The position numbers and the translations under genes were made by a program. Shown piece after piece: positions 18,033 to 29,053 of a stretch of DNA of 64,000 nucleotides (positions are counted from its first letter, which is position 1; each line of letters begins with the position of its first letter). Source of the DNA: Pseudolabrys sp. FHR47 (GTDB lineage: Bacteria > Pseudomonadota > Alphaproteobacteria > Rhizobiales > Xanthobacteraceae); the NCBI RefSeq assembly GCF_005153485.1, contig NZ_CP039740.1, positions 3,723,001-3,787,000 on the forward strand, given 5' to 3'. Below the pieces are notes generated by a model. That model was not told where the DNA came from, did no database searches, and was given only the letters and a program-made list of their open reading frames with translations.

Positions 18033-18803
18033 TTAGACAGCTTGTTTGAGCTGGCGCTCGAACATCGCAAAGGTCTCGCGCCAATCGATCGCGGTCGCTG
18101 CCGCATCGTGAACGTCGCGGTCCGGCATCGAGTAGCCGTGGTGGGCATTCGGATGCAGATGGCCGCGATAGGTTACATCGTCGCGCCCCTTGAACGCGGC
18201 CTCCAGCGCGGCAACGATCTCCGGCGCGCTGGACCGGTCATGCTCACCGTGCCCGCAATAGACTTCGCCCTTCATGCGGCCGGTCAACCGGTGAACCGAG
18301 TCCGGCGCATCGGTAACGAGCAGCGTGCCGTGAAGGCTGCTCACGGCGCGAATACGATCGGGAAAGGACTGCGCGGCAAAGAAGGCGATACGTCCGCCAA
18401 GACAGAAACCAACCGTCCCCGCAGGGCCGCCGTTCACCGGCTTGTCGCGGACATGGTCGAATATCGCCTGAACATCCGTCTCGACCATCTGCCGCGTCAG
18501 GCCACGCGCCAGCGCCAGCATTTCCGTCTTGAGATCCTCCGGCAACGTATCGAACGACACGGTGCGTCCGTCCGCGTTGCGGCGCTCGTAACGAATCCGG
18601 CCCTTGCGATAGAACAGATTGGGAAGCACGCAGTAATAGCCCTGCGCTGCGACCTTGCGCGCGAGAGCGAACAGTTCCTCACGCAGCCCCCAGATGTCCA
18701 TGAACATGATAACGAGCGGAAACGGCCCCCGCCCGTCCGGCCAGGCGGCATAGGCGTCCATGGTTCCGTCCGCGGTGGCAATATCGATGGCACTGGCGGT
18801 CAT
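18033..18803 (-). CDS. dienelactone hydrolase family protein
   Basis: 256 aa alpha/beta hydrolase. Nucleophile Cys134 is in GFCLGG, Asp189 in GHGEHD and the catalytic His near 222 in HHGYSMPD, the Cys-Asp-His triad of dienelactone hydrolases. The oxyanion region is in MFMDIWGLREEL. Family members open lactone rings in chlorocatechol and other aromatic breakdown pathways. The actual substrate is unknown. It lies 10 bases downstream of a Bug-type binding protein and is almost certainly cotranscribed, suggesting uptake and hydrolysis of an organic acid or lactone. Confidence 0.92.
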   Translation of the reverse strand: MTASAIDIATADGTMDAYAAWPDGRGPFPLVIMFMDIWGLREELFALARKVAAQGYYCVLPNLFYRKGRIRYERRNADGRTVSFDTLPEDLKTEMLALARGLTRQMVETDVQAIFDHVRDKPVNGGPAGTVGFCLGGRIAFFAAQSFPDRIRAVSSLHGTLLVTDAPDSVHRLTGRMKGEVYCGHGEHDRSSAPEIVAALEAAFKGRDDVTYRGHLHPNAHHGYSMPDRDVHDAAATAIDWRETFAMFERQLKQAV

Positions 18804-18813
18804 GATCGAAGGA

Positions 18814-19797
18814 CTATTTCGGCGTGGTGCTTTCCAGGCGCGTGACGATCGCGGACCAGGTCTTGCGGTCTTCTACCATCTGTTTCGTCACGCGTTCCGG
18901 CGGCCCGCCCCATGGCGCCATGCCAATCTCGGCTAACAGCTTTTTCGTCTCGGGCTTCTTCAGAAACGCATCGATCGCGGCATTGAGCTTGGCGATGATC
19001 GGCTTCGGCGTGCCGGCCGGCGCATAAATGGCATTCCAGGTGGCGCAGGTAATATCGACTCCGGCCTGTTTCAGCGTCGGCACATTGGGCACGGCATCCA
19101 GGCGTTCCTCGCTTGAAACGGCAAGCACCTTGGCCGACATCGAACTCGGACCAAAGGCGGGCGTGCCCAGTTCAAGCTGGCCGCCGAGCAGATCCTGCAC
19201 AATCTGCGTCGAGCCGCGATACGAAATGAAGTTGCCTTCGATGCCGAGCTTCTCGGCCAGCATCACGCCGCAATAAAGCCCCATGGTGCCGGGACCGGGA
19301 TGACCAATGTTGAGCTTATTGCCCTGCTTGGCGGCATAGGCCTTGAGTTCGGCCACCGTGGACACGCCGATCTTCGGCGAAGCTAGCACACCATTCGGCG
19401 TCGCACCGATCATAATGACCGGCTCGAAGTCCTTGTCCGGATCGACATTGAAGTTCTTGTCGATCAGTGGCCGGAACACCATCGGCCCGATCGCCGAGAC
19501 GACAAAATTATAGCCGTCCGGCGCCATGCGGCCGACGGTCTGCAAACCGAGCAAACCGGCACCGCCGACCTTGGTTTCGACCACGACGGTCTGGCCCAGC
19601 TTCTCGGTCAGATCGTGCGCGATGGCGCGCGCGGCAAAATCCATCATGCCACCGCCAGGAAATGTCTGCGTAATCGTGATCGTCCGCGAGGGCCATTCCT
19701 GCGCGGCGGCGGACTGCGGCAGGCAGACGACAGCGGCAACGGCCGCGATCAAGTTCCAGCGCAGGATCGATCCTGTGCGCGTTGATATGCCCAACAT
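18814..19797 (-). CDS. Bug/TctC-type tripartite tricarboxylate transporter binding protein
   Basis: 327 aa from MLGISTRTGSIL, chosen because it gives a clean signal peptide (LIAAVAAVVCLPQSAAAQE) and has GGGG about 9 bases upstream. The mature start EWPSRTITITQTFPGGGMMD and the later GTMGLYCGVMLAEKLG, SYRGSTQIVQDLLGGQ and WNAIYAPAGTPKPI are typical Bug-family features. It binds a carboxylate in the periplasm. No TctA/TctB membrane genes are nearby, as is common for Bug proteins. First gene of a unit with the dienelactone hydrolase. Confidence 0.93.
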   Translation of the reverse strand: MLGISTRTGSILRWNLIAAVAAVVCLPQSAAAQEWPSRTITITQTFPGGGMMDFAARAIAHDLTEKLGQTVVVETKVGGAGLLGLQTVGRMAPDGYNFVVSAIGPMVFRPLIDKNFNVDPDKDFEPVIMIGATPNGVLASPKIGVSTVAELKAYAAKQGNKLNIGHPGPGTMGLYCGVMLAEKLGIEGNFISYRGSTQIVQDLLGGQLELGTPAFGPSSMSAKVLAVSSEERLDAVPNVPTLKQAGVDITCATWNAIYAPAGTPKPIIAKLNAAIDAFLKKPETKKLLAEIGMAPWGGPPERVTKQMVEDRKTWSAIVTRLESTTPK

Positions 19798-19929
19798 TGG
19801 ATTGTTCCCCGAATTACGATTGTTGCGGTAAAAAAGAAGAACCGCGGCGGTGCCCCACACGCCGCGGTTCATAATCACGCAAATCGCAATCGATGACAAT
19901 GCGCCAAAACCCGCGCACTAAGAGGGTCA

Positions 19930-19952
19930 GCGGCCGTAAGACTGACGGCCGC
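19930..19952 (-). terminator. probable bfr terminator hairpin
   Basis: GCGGCCGT / ACGGCCGC with loop AAGACTG lies 11 bases past the bfr stop. The minus-strand sequence after it is moderately T-rich (CTCTTAG). Intrinsic termination is likely but not textbook. Confidence 0.5.
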
Positions 19953-19962
19953 CGCCCGGTAT

Positions 19963-20448
19963 TTAGTGATCCTCACCCATCTCGCCGATGTGGTGCTGCG
20001 AATAGAGCTGGACACCGAGCTTGGCGACAAGATCGAGCTGGGTCTCGAGGAAGTCGATGTGATGCTCCTCGTCCGACATCAGCTTCTCGAACAAATCGCG
20101 CGTGACGTAGTCCTTGACGCCGTTGCAGTAGTGCGCGGCCTCCTGATAGAGCGCGCGCGCTGAAATCTCGGCGGCCAGATCGCAATCGAGGATTTCCTTG
20201 ACGTCCTGACCGATGTGCAGCGGGTCCAGCACCTGCATGTTGGGGAAGCCGTCAAAGAAGATGATCCGCTCGATCAGCTTGTCCGCGTGTTCCATCTCCT
20301 CGATCGATTCCTTGCGCCACTGCTTGGCAAGATCCTTGAGGCCCCAGTTGTCGAGCAGGCGGTAGTGCAGCCAGTACTGATTGACCGCGGTCAGTTCGTG
20401 GCGCAGCGCCTTGTTGAGATACTCGATGACCTTGGATTCGCCCTTCAT
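19963..20448 (-). CDS. bfr: bacterioferritin
   Basis: 161 aa, exact family length. It forms a 24-subunit heme-containing iron-storage shell that oxidises Fe(II). All ferroxidase ligands are in place: Glu18, Glu51, His54, Glu94, Glu127 and His130. The heme-ligating Met52 is present ([11 protein letters not shown]). GAGG precedes the ATG by about 11 bases. The partner ferredoxin bfd is upstream on the same strand, and an Irr-type palindrome sits 73-89 bases before the start. Confidence 0.97.
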   Translation of the reverse strand: MKGESKVIEYLNKALRHELTAVNQYWLHYRLLDNWGLKDLAKQWRKESIEEMEHADKLIERIIFFDGFPNMQVLDPLHIGQDVKEILDCDLAAEISARALYQEAAHYCNGVKDYVTRDLFEKLMSDEEHHIDFLETQLDLVAKLGVQLYSQHHIGEMGEDH

Positions 20449-20520
20449 GACGCCACATCCTCTTTCGTTTTCCGCGCGGCGCGCGCGGCATTGCAGGGTG
20501 CCGACACTGTCGTCGGTATC

Positions 20521-20537
20521 CTTAGAATAGTTCTATG
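20521..20537. promoter_or_regulatory. Irr-type iron box (ICE) at bfr
   Basis: The core TTAGAA-TAG-TTCTA is a clean inverted repeat and matches TTTAGAA-N3-TTCTAAA at 14 of 17 positions. In Rhizobiales the Irr protein binds such iron-control elements; bfr is commonly a repressed target. Position between bfd and bfr fits control of bfr. Confidence 0.6.
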
Positions 20538-20595
20538 AAAGAGGATGCACGGTCAAGCTGCGGTGTCGCCGCGCCGTGCGCGCGGCGGGGAAACT

Positions 20596-20820
20596 TTAGT
20601 CGCGCTGGGGCGCATGGGCCGCGCAGGCGCAGCCCGAGGGGCAGGCACCGGCGGCGCCGAGGGCTTCGTTCATGATCTTGCGGATTGTGCGGGCGCAGCG
20701 GCCGCACTGGGCGCTGCAGCCGAGGCAACCGTAAACCTGCCCGGTGGTGCGCGGCGACGCCGTCGCGCAGGCGCTGCGCACGGCCTTGTCGCTCAACACG
20801 TTGCAGGAGCAGACGATCAT
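20596..20820 (-). CDS. bfd: bacterioferritin-associated ferredoxin
   Basis: 74 aa. Four Cys in the BFD pattern (C4-x-C6 and C39-x2-C42) bind a [2Fe-2S] cluster; extra Cys32 and Cys35 are present. The N-terminus MIVCSCNVLSDKAVR is characteristic. It reduces stored Fe(III) in bacterioferritin through the heme to release iron. It is upstream of bfr on the same strand (147-base gap containing the Irr box). The C-terminal tail (GACPSGCACAAHAP) adds three Cys beyond the domain, unusual and possibly unstructured. Confidence 0.92.
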   Translation of the reverse strand: MIVCSCNVLSDKAVRSACATASPRTTGQVYGCLGCSAQCGRCARTIRKIMNEALGAAGACPSGCACAAHAPQRD

Positions 20821-20955
20821 GGAAACCCGGCAGAAAAGCTGACCCTTTCAGTCAGCCCCGATTTGCTACCGGCGGCTTTGCGCCAAGTCAAAGAAATTCG
20901 CAGTTTAAAAGCATTCTAGTGTATTGAAATATAACGGCTTTTTCGCTTACAGCAG

Positions 20956-20972
20956 TTCGGAATTTTTCTAGG
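20956..20972. promoter_or_regulatory. weaker Irr-like site upstream of bfd
   Basis: TTCGGAATTTTTCTAGG matches TTTAGAA-N3-TTCTAAA at 13 of 17 positions. It is 136 bases before the bfd start. Tentative alone, but in context with the better box at 20521. Confidence 0.35.
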
Positions 20973-21073
20973 AAAGGGACAAAATACAAGGCCGGAAAAG
21001 GATTTAGCGGCGGAAGAGAAATTTCCGCAGATTTCACACAGGTGGTTGATCTGGAAGGCTTAATCGCAGGGCC

Positions 21074-21108
21074 GTAGCCCGGATGGAGCGAAGCGAAATC
21101 CGGGCTAC
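21074..21108. repeat. REP-like palindrome
   Basis: GTAGCCCGG (21074-21082) and CCGGGCTAC (21100-21108) flank GAGCGAAGCGAAAT-like bases. This motif is a widespread extragenic palindrome in proteobacteria. It sits 23 bases past the glmM stop and may protect or end that transcript. Confidence 0.65.
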
Positions 21109-21130
21109 AAATTGCGACGCTCGTTTCCGC

Positions 21131-22474
<1,344 letters not shown>

Positions 22475-22808
22475 CTATTCAAACCCCAATATGCCCCTGA
22501 AGGCCCGGCCCGATTATTCACGCCATCCTGTCAGGGAGGTGGTGTTATTGGCCGGATGCGGGCAAGGGGTAAAGCGTTTTGGAAGCCCCCTGCCCGACCT
22601 TTTTATAATACGTACAATCGTTTGGTTTTACGTCAAAAATTGTGAGCAAACGTTACCGCAGGCGGTTAACGGCAGACGAATACCGCCTTGTAAGGCCCAG
22701 CACCAGTCCATATCCCGAGGCATTTCGCAGTCTTCGCGCTTGTGCTACCCGATCATAAAAAGCCGCCACCCGAAACGCCCTCGACGACGTCGCAAACGAG
22801 ACCAGCCC
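22475..22808. promoter_or_regulatory. divergent promoter region glmM / lldD-like gene
   Basis: A 334-base gap between divergently transcribed genes. An AT-rich stretch at about 22600-22650 (TTTTTATAATACG, then TTTGGTTTTACG) is the likely promoter area. Reading frames through it lack ribosome sites. No specific operator was identified. Confidence 0.4.
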
Positions 22809-24014
<1,206 letters not shown>

Positions 24015-24041
24015 GACTGAATTTGAAGCCTGTCCGCATCC

Positions 24042-24134
24042 TCCGTTCGTTCCCGCGAAAGCGGGAACCCAGAGAGACAGGTCTAAACCTGCAAGATAGA
24101 CTCCTGGGTCCCCGCTTTCGCGGGGACGAACGGA
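24042..24134. repeat. palindromic element downstream of lldD
   Basis: Outer arms TCCGTTCGT (24042-24050) and ACGAACGGA (24126-24134) are perfect complements. Each encloses a GC-rich hairpin (CCCGCGAAAGCGGG and CCCCGCTTTCGCGGGG), with inner ACCCAG/CTGGGT. The right edge is 4 bases from the next start codon. Confidence 0.8.
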
Positions 24135-24138
24135 GTGA

Positions 24139-24612
24139 ATGGCGCAACAATTGTCGAAACACGAAATGACTCGTCCCCAGCCACTATCTCTGTCCGATTT
24201 CCGTCACATCACCGACATCACCACGCGTTGGATGGACAACGACGTCTACGGCCACGTCAATAACGCGGTCTATTACTCGTTCTTCGACACCACGGTGAGC
24301 GGCTATCTGCTGAAGAGCGGCGCGGTGAATTTCAACGAGAGCACCGTGATCGGCCTCGCCGTGGAATCGAAGTGCAGCTATTTCGCGCCGATCGCCTTCC
24401 CGGATCGCGTGCGCGGCGCGCTCAAGGTCGGCCACCTCGGCACCTCGAGCGTGCGCTACGACGTCGGCATCTTCCGCAACGATGACCAGATCGCCTCGGC
24501 GCAGGGCTATTTCGTCCACGTCTATGTCGACCGCGCCAGCAACAAGCCGGTGCCGCTGCCGGAAAAGCTGAAGGCGGCACTGACGCCGATCTGTGATACA
24601 AAGGCGCCATGA
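24139..24612 (+). CDS. acyl-CoA thioesterase (4-hydroxybenzoyl-CoA thioesterase type, hot-dog fold)
   Basis: 157 aa. The hot-dog domain begins TTRWMDNDVYGHVNNAVYYS; the Asp in MDNDVYGHVNN is the usual catalytic acid of the YbgC/4HBT group. It hydrolyses an acyl-CoA thioester; substrate unknown. The ATG at 24139 is only 4 bases after a palindromic element whose end provides GGAG. The spacing is short, so the ATG at 24166 (MTRPQPLSL) is an alternative. The stop overlaps the next start by 4 bases (ATGA), so the genes are coupled. Confidence 0.88.
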   Translation: MAQQLSKHEMTRPQPLSLSDFRHITDITTRWMDNDVYGHVNNAVYYSFFDTTVSGYLLKSGAVNFNESTVIGLAVESKCSYFAPIAFPDRVRGALKVGHLGTSSVRYDVGIFRNDDQIASAQGYFVHVYVDRASNKPVPLPEKLKAALTPICDTKAP

Positions 24613-25919
24613 GCGCCGAGGTGAAAATCGGGACCGGCAGTGAAGCGCGGCTTGCGCCGCATCCCTTGCGCGCGGCTGTGCTCGGAGAAGTCCATGCCCG
24701 GCCGTTCACGCCTATGGAGACGCCGCGCCGGATCATCCATTTCGCCTTTGCAACCCCGGGCGAGGCTGGCAAGAACGACCGCGCGGCACTGACCGCCTTG
24801 TGCGCGCGCGACAAGCGCGAGCCGCTCGATGCCGCCGCCAAGCACCACCGCATCGCCTTCGATGACGCGACCTTGCGGTGGGAGCAGCATACCGAGTTCA
24901 CCACCTACACCTGGGAACTGCCTTCGGCATCGACCCAGCCGTTCTATCCCGACGCGGCGTCGCTCTCGGCGCGAATGGCATCGGTGCCGCAGCCGGGGCC
25001 ACTGCTGGTCGCGCTCGATCTGCATCTGCTGGCCGACGATGCGGAGCGCAAGATCGCGGTCGATTATCTGTTCGATCACGCCAGCCTCGCAGTGGCGGAG
25101 AATGCCGACGGTACCGCGCTGTTCGCCACCGATTTCCAGGCTGACGCCGCCGGCTTCGTGCGCATTCTCCTGCTCGATCGCGGTCTCGGCGCCGAGCGCG
25201 CGGGCGCGCTGGTGCAGCGGATCGTCGAGACCGAGACCTATCGCACTCTGGCGCTGCTCGGACTGCCGGAAGCGCACCGGGTACAATCGTCGATCGGCCG
25301 CATCGAAACGCGGCTCGCCGAACTGACGCAGGAGATTTGCACCGCGCATCAGTTGCCCGACAACCAGCGCCTGCTCAATGAACTGACCGCGCTCGCAGCC
25401 GAACTCGAAGCCGGCGCTGGCGCCAGCCATTATCGCTTCGGCGCGAGCCGCGCCTATAACGAGATCGTACGGCTGCGGCTCGAAACCATCGGCGAGCGCA
25501 AGGCGAGTATCTATCCGACCTGGAGTTCGTTTCTGGCGCGGCGTCTGGCACCAGCCATGCGCACCTGCGTCGCCACCGAGGACCGGCAGGCGACCTTGTC
25601 GCAGCGGCTGGCGCGCGCCGCGAACCTGCTGCGCACGCGGGTCGACGTCGAACTGGAGCGGCAAAACCGCGATCTGCTCAAGTCGATGAACGAGCGCACG
25701 CGCCTGCAATTGCGGCTGCAGACCACGGTCGAGGGCCTGTCGGTGGCCGCGGTGAGCTATTATGTCGTCGGCCTGTTTCACTATGTCGTCGAGGGTGCGC
25801 ATGCCAAGGGCCTGCATGTCGACACCACCTTCGCCACGGCCTTGTTCGTGCCGGTCGCAATGCTCATGATCTGGCTGCTGGTGCGCGGCATCCGCAAGAG
25901 GCATGTCGGCGGGGAGTGA
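24609..25919 (+). CDS. DUF3422 family membrane-anchored protein
   Basis: 436 aa. The N-terminus LRAAVLGEVHARPF and the long helical middle part are the DUF3422 signature. Two C-terminal hydrophobic helices (GLSVAAVSYYVVGLFHYVV and TTFATALFVPVAMLMIWLL) anchor it, ending RKRHVGG. The function is unknown, although it is conserved in proteobacteria. Start codon overlaps the thioesterase stop. The next gene begins 6 bases after its stop, so a three-gene operon is likely. Confidence 0.92.
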   Translation: MSAEVKIGTGSEARLAPHPLRAAVLGEVHARPFTPMETPRRIIHFAFATPGEAGKNDRAALTALCARDKREPLDAAAKHHRIAFDDATLRWEQHTEFTTYTWELPSASTQPFYPDAASLSARMASVPQPGPLLVALDLHLLADDAERKIAVDYLFDHASLAVAENADGTALFATDFQADAAGFVRILLLDRGLGAERAGALVQRIVETETYRTLALLGLPEAHRVQSSIGRIETRLAELTQEICTAHQLPDNQRLLNELTALAAELEAGAGASHYRFGASRAYNEIVRLRLETIGERKASIYPTWSSFLARRLAPAMRTCVATEDRQATLSQRLARAANLLRTRVDVELERQNRDLLKSMNERTRLQLRLQTTVEGLSVAAVSYYVVGLFHYVVEGAHAKGLHVDTTFATALFVPVAMLMIWLLVRGIRKRHVGGE

Positions 25920-25925
25920 CGGCCG

Positions 25926-26335
25926 ATGGCTTACGCAATCAAGGCCGAAATTTCGGATCCGCGCGCCAAGACGTTTTCGTTCACCGCGCAGAAGACTATG
26001 TATGGCGGCAAGCTGATTGCCGCGGGCGACGAGATTTTCCTGTTCGCCAGCGAAAACGAGGGCGGCGCCGGGCTGGTGGCACGCGGCGTCGTCACCGCTA
26101 CCAAGGCGGTAGCCAAGAAGCGCGGCATCGAGCGGCAGACGCCGCGCGTCAGCATTGAGGTGAAGCGCACCGCGCTGGTGAAACGTCCGCTGGGCCGCGC
26201 CGACCTCAAGCCGTTTACAGATTGGGACGACGGCAAACCGCAGACAGAACTCAATTTCAGTTTTGCCGGCAGGCCACCAATAAGATCGTCGGCCTTTCGG
26301 ACGAGGCGGCGGCGTTTCTCGCATCGTTTTTCTAG
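25926..26335 (+). CDS. conserved hypothetical protein, frameshifted near the 3' end
   Basis: MAYAIKAEISDPRAKTFSFT through ELNFSF (about residue 113) reads normally. It then changes frame at a TTTT run (26261-26264). Continuing in the -1 frame gives CRQATNKIVGLSDEAAAFLA and a stop at 26333-26335, a sensible end for a protein of about 136 aa. Uncorrected, the frame runs to 26387 with an Arg-rich tail that looks non-native. A single missing T explains it. The family is unrecognised beyond a general resemblance to small rhizobial proteins. Third gene of the thioesterase operon. Confidence 0.7.
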
Positions 26336-26432
26336 GCGCTTGATGGACTCAAGGCGCCTCCGTCGCCGCGCGAACGGTGGTGAATGACTGAAAGGAATCG
26401 ATCGTCAAATCCTAACCGAACGAGGTGTCGCA

Positions 26433-27032
26433 GTGAGCATCATGTTCCATGACGGCAACCGGCAACTCCAGGACCGTTTCGCCAGCCGCCGCATCGCCGA
26501 CCGGCTCGAGGAAAAGCTGACGCGGACGGCTTTCACCGCCGACGACAAGGCATACATCGAGAGCTGTCCGTATTTCTTTATCGCGACCGTCGACGCCGAC
26601 GGCCGCCCCGACTGCTCGTTCAAGGGCGGCATGCCCGGCTTCGTGCGGGTGACGGGCGACTCCGAGCTGGCGTTTCCGGACTATGACGGTAACGGCATGT
26701 TCAAGAGCCTCGGCAATCTTCTGGTCAATGCCAATGTCGGGCTGCTGTTCATCGCCCTGCATGACAAGCCAAAGCGGCTCCGCGTCAATGGCAGCGCGCG
26801 CGTCCTGCACGACGACCCCCTGCTCGCCGAAACGGTCGGCGCGCAGCTCATCGTCCGGGTGCAAGCGCGCGCCATTTTCCCGAACTGTCCACGCTATATT
26901 CCCGAGATGCAGATGACGGGACCTTCGCTCTACACGCCGCAACCCAAGTGCGACCCGCCGGAGCCGCGGTGGAAGGAATTCGACGACTTCAAGGATTACG
27001 TGCCGCCGCGGCATCCGACCTGGCGGGGATAA
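26433..27032 (+). CDS. pyridoxamine 5'-phosphate oxidase-related FMN-binding protein
   Basis: 199 aa. A GTG start at 26433 is supported by GAGG 7 bases upstream; ATG at 26442 is the alternative. The split-barrel core has YFFIATVDADGRPDCSFKGG, FPDYDGNGMFKSLGNL and NVGLLFIAL, the pattern of PPOX-class flavoproteins. The C-terminal NCPRYIPEM region is typical of this subfamily. It likely binds FMN and acts as a small oxidoreductase; substrate unknown. Its stop abuts that of the convergent reductase-like gene with no spacing. Confidence 0.88.
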   Translation: MSIMFHDGNRQLQDRFASRRIADRLEEKLTRTAFTADDKAYIESCPYFFIATVDADGRPDCSFKGGMPGFVRVTGDSELAFPDYDGNGMFKSLGNLLVNANVGLLFIALHDKPKRLRVNGSARVLHDDPLLAETVGAQLIVRVQARAIFPNCPRYIPEMQMTGPSLYTPQPKCDPPEPRWKEFDDFKDYVPPRHPTWRG

Positions 27033-28727
27033 TCACTCCGCCGCCTGGGGCATCGGCTCGTCGGCCAGCGCCAGCACCTGATGGATCTGCGACACCACCG
27101 CGGCGCCCTCGCCGATCGCCGCGCCGACGCGCTTGGTCGAGCCGGCGCGCACATCGCCGATGGCGAAAACGCCGGGCACGCTGGTCTCGAGCGGATGCGG
27201 CGGCCGTGCCGTGGCGCGGTCGAATTCGGCGCCGGTGATCACGAAGCCCTTGCCGTCTGTCGCGACACAACCTTCCAACCAGTCGGCATTTGGGTCGGCG
27301 CCGATGAACAGGAACAGGTGGCGCAGCGGCAGCGACTTCTCGGTACCACTGCGGATTTCGCGGAAGGTGGCACCGCGCAGACCGGATGCATCGCCGTCCA
27401 GCGACACGATCTCCTTGCCGACATGCAGCGACACGTTCGGCAGCGCCTGGATACGGTCGATGAGATATTTCGACATCGTCGCTTCGAGCGGGCGGCGCAC
27501 GATGAGATGCAGATGCTTTACCTTCGGCGCCAGGAAAACGACAGCCTGACCCGCCGAATTGCCGCCGCCGATCAGCGCCACCTCCTCGCCCTCGCATAAC
27601 TTGGCTTCGATCGGCGAGGCCCAGAAGGAAATGCCATTATTGTCGAAATCCGATAGATTGTGGATCGCCGGCCGGCGGTAGCGCGCGCCGGAGGCGACGA
27701 TGACGGTGCGCGCGAGCAAGGTGCCGCGACCATCGGTGAGTTCGAGCTTGAACGGCTTGCGCGCGGCGCAATCGGCGTCGCCGCAATCGAGCTTCTCGAC
27801 CGACAACGGGATGGCGATCTCGGCGCCGAATTTTTGTGCCTGGTTGAAAGCGCGGCCGGCCAGCGCCATGCCGGAAATACCGGTCGGGAAGCCGAGATAG
27901 TTCTCGATGCGCGCCGAGGCGCCGGCCTGGCCGCCGAAGGCACGGGTGTCGAGCACGATCATCGACAGGCCTTCGGATGCGCCGTACACGGCGGCCGCCA
28001 AGCCTGCGGGCCCGGCGCCAACCACGGCGACGTCATAGACCTTGCCGTGATCGAGCTCCGGCGTGATGCCAAGGCAGGCACCGGCTTCCGCATCGCTCGG
28101 CCGCTTCAGCAGCTTGCCGTTCGGGCAGATCATCAGTGGCAGTTCGTCGTCACGGATGCCGAAGCGCTCGACCGCGTCGCGGGCGTCGGCGTCGGTTTCG
28201 ACGTTCATCACCATGCAGGGATAGCCGTTGCGCGACAGGAATCCCTGTAGGCGGACGACCTCCGGCATGTTCGGATGGCCGATCAACAGCGACCCGGCGC
28301 CTTCGGCCTGGATCAATGCCACACGGCGCAAAATGAAGGCGCGCATGACGATCTCACCGATTTCGGCGGAGCCAACCATCAGAGCGCGGATATGGGCAGC
28401 GTCGAACGGCAGCGCCGTCAGGCCGTTCGGTCCGGCACGGCCCGACGGGATACTGCCACGGCCGCTCAACTGGCTGACCTCGCCGGAAAATTGGCCGGGG
28501 CCATGTGAAATCACCGATGCGAAACGGTGCAGACCATCGCGGCGTACGATCTCAAGCGCGCCCTCGAGGATCAGGTGCGCCGGTACATCGCGCTGGCCGG
28601 TTTCGAAGATCGGCTCGCCCGGCGCGAATGTCTGTGCCGGCGCGCTGGCAAAGCGCGCCATGATCTCAACCTGAACCGGGTCGAGAACCGGAAACATCTG
28701 CTCGAAACGTTCGTCAGCGAGGCTCAT
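27033..28727 (-). CDS. cyclic-nucleotide-domain thioredoxin-reductase-like flavoprotein
   Basis: 564 aa with three modules. A cNMP-binding (Crp-type) domain is at about 12-135 (FAPGEPIFETGQRDVPAHLI). A glutaredoxin-like segment is at 143-215 (PEVVRLQGFLSRNGYPC, DELPLMICPNGKLLKRP). A FAD/NAD(P) reductase follows, with GAGPAG at 237-242, FGGQAGASARIENYLGF, and NAD(P)-binding GGGNSAG at 387-393. The redox CxxC of thioredoxin reductase is absent: the region reads GISFWASPIEAKLC. Such fusions occur in Rhizobiales and actinobacteria. It cannot reduce thioredoxin by the classical mechanism; electron acceptor unknown. Confidence 0.92.
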   Translation of the reverse strand: MSLADERFEQMFPVLDPVQVEIMARFASAPAQTFAPGEPIFETGQRDVPAHLILEGALEIVRRDGLHRFASVISHGPGQFSGEVSQLSGRGSIPSGRAGPNGLTALPFDAAHIRALMVGSAEIGEIVMRAFILRRVALIQAEGAGSLLIGHPNMPEVVRLQGFLSRNGYPCMVMNVETDADARDAVERFGIRDDELPLMICPNGKLLKRPSDAEAGACLGITPELDHGKVYDVAVVGAGPAGLAAAVYGASEGLSMIVLDTRAFGGQAGASARIENYLGFPTGISGMALAGRAFNQAQKFGAEIAIPLSVEKLDCGDADCAARKPFKLELTDGRGTLLARTVIVASGARYRRPAIHNLSDFDNNGISFWASPIEAKLCEGEEVALIGGGNSAGQAVVFLAPKVKHLHLIVRRPLEATMSKYLIDRIQALPNVSLHVGKEIVSLDGDASGLRGATFREIRSGTEKSLPLRHLFLFIGADPNADWLEGCVATDGKGFVITGAEFDRATARPPHPLETSVPGVFAIGDVRAGSTKRVGAAIGEGAAVVSQIHQVLALADEPMPQAAE

Positions 28728-29053
28728 GATACGCTCCGTTCAGTCCGGCAGCTCAGGCTGCCGGGCCCTTCCGTCAATTGCAAGGCGGGCTGCAGTGGTT
28801 CCAATATCCGCAAATTGCTACTATTGAACCATCGACTCCGCGCAACAATCGCTCATCTACCGGCAGCACTTCGTATCATTGAGTGCTGAACCGCCAGCGT
28901 TGCCTAAAATAGTAACTGCACGTCATTTGGCACTTCCGCTCTCTCCAGAATGCACTACATTAATTTTATCACCGGCACGGCGTAGGCTTGGGCGCCGGTG
29001 GCTGAGAGACAATGTGCGCTCTTGCCTGACGACCAGCAGGAAGGAACGCACTG
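28728..29053. promoter_or_regulatory. divergent intergenic region
   Basis: 326 bases between the divergent flavoprotein and zinc-ribbon genes. It is AT-richer than the flanks near 28800-28970. No operator, repeat or gene can be supported beyond a general promoter role. Confidence 0.35.

Larger units (their letters stand above)
20821..21130. other. bfd upstream region, no gene
   Basis: About 310 bases holding the probable bfd promoter, a weaker Irr-like site (20956-20972) and a short REP palindrome (21074-21108). The AT-rich stretch 20900-20990 contrasts with the GC-rich surroundings, as expected for a regulated promoter. Confidence 0.5.

Noticed and set aside
24522..26324. 600-residue antisense open frame
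   Set aside because: It lies opposite the thioesterase/DUF3422 operon, whose proteins have family signatures; low-complexity His/Arg-rich product.
28931..28945. Sigma-54-like TTGGCAC
   Set aside because: The GC element at the -12 position is absent at the required spacing.
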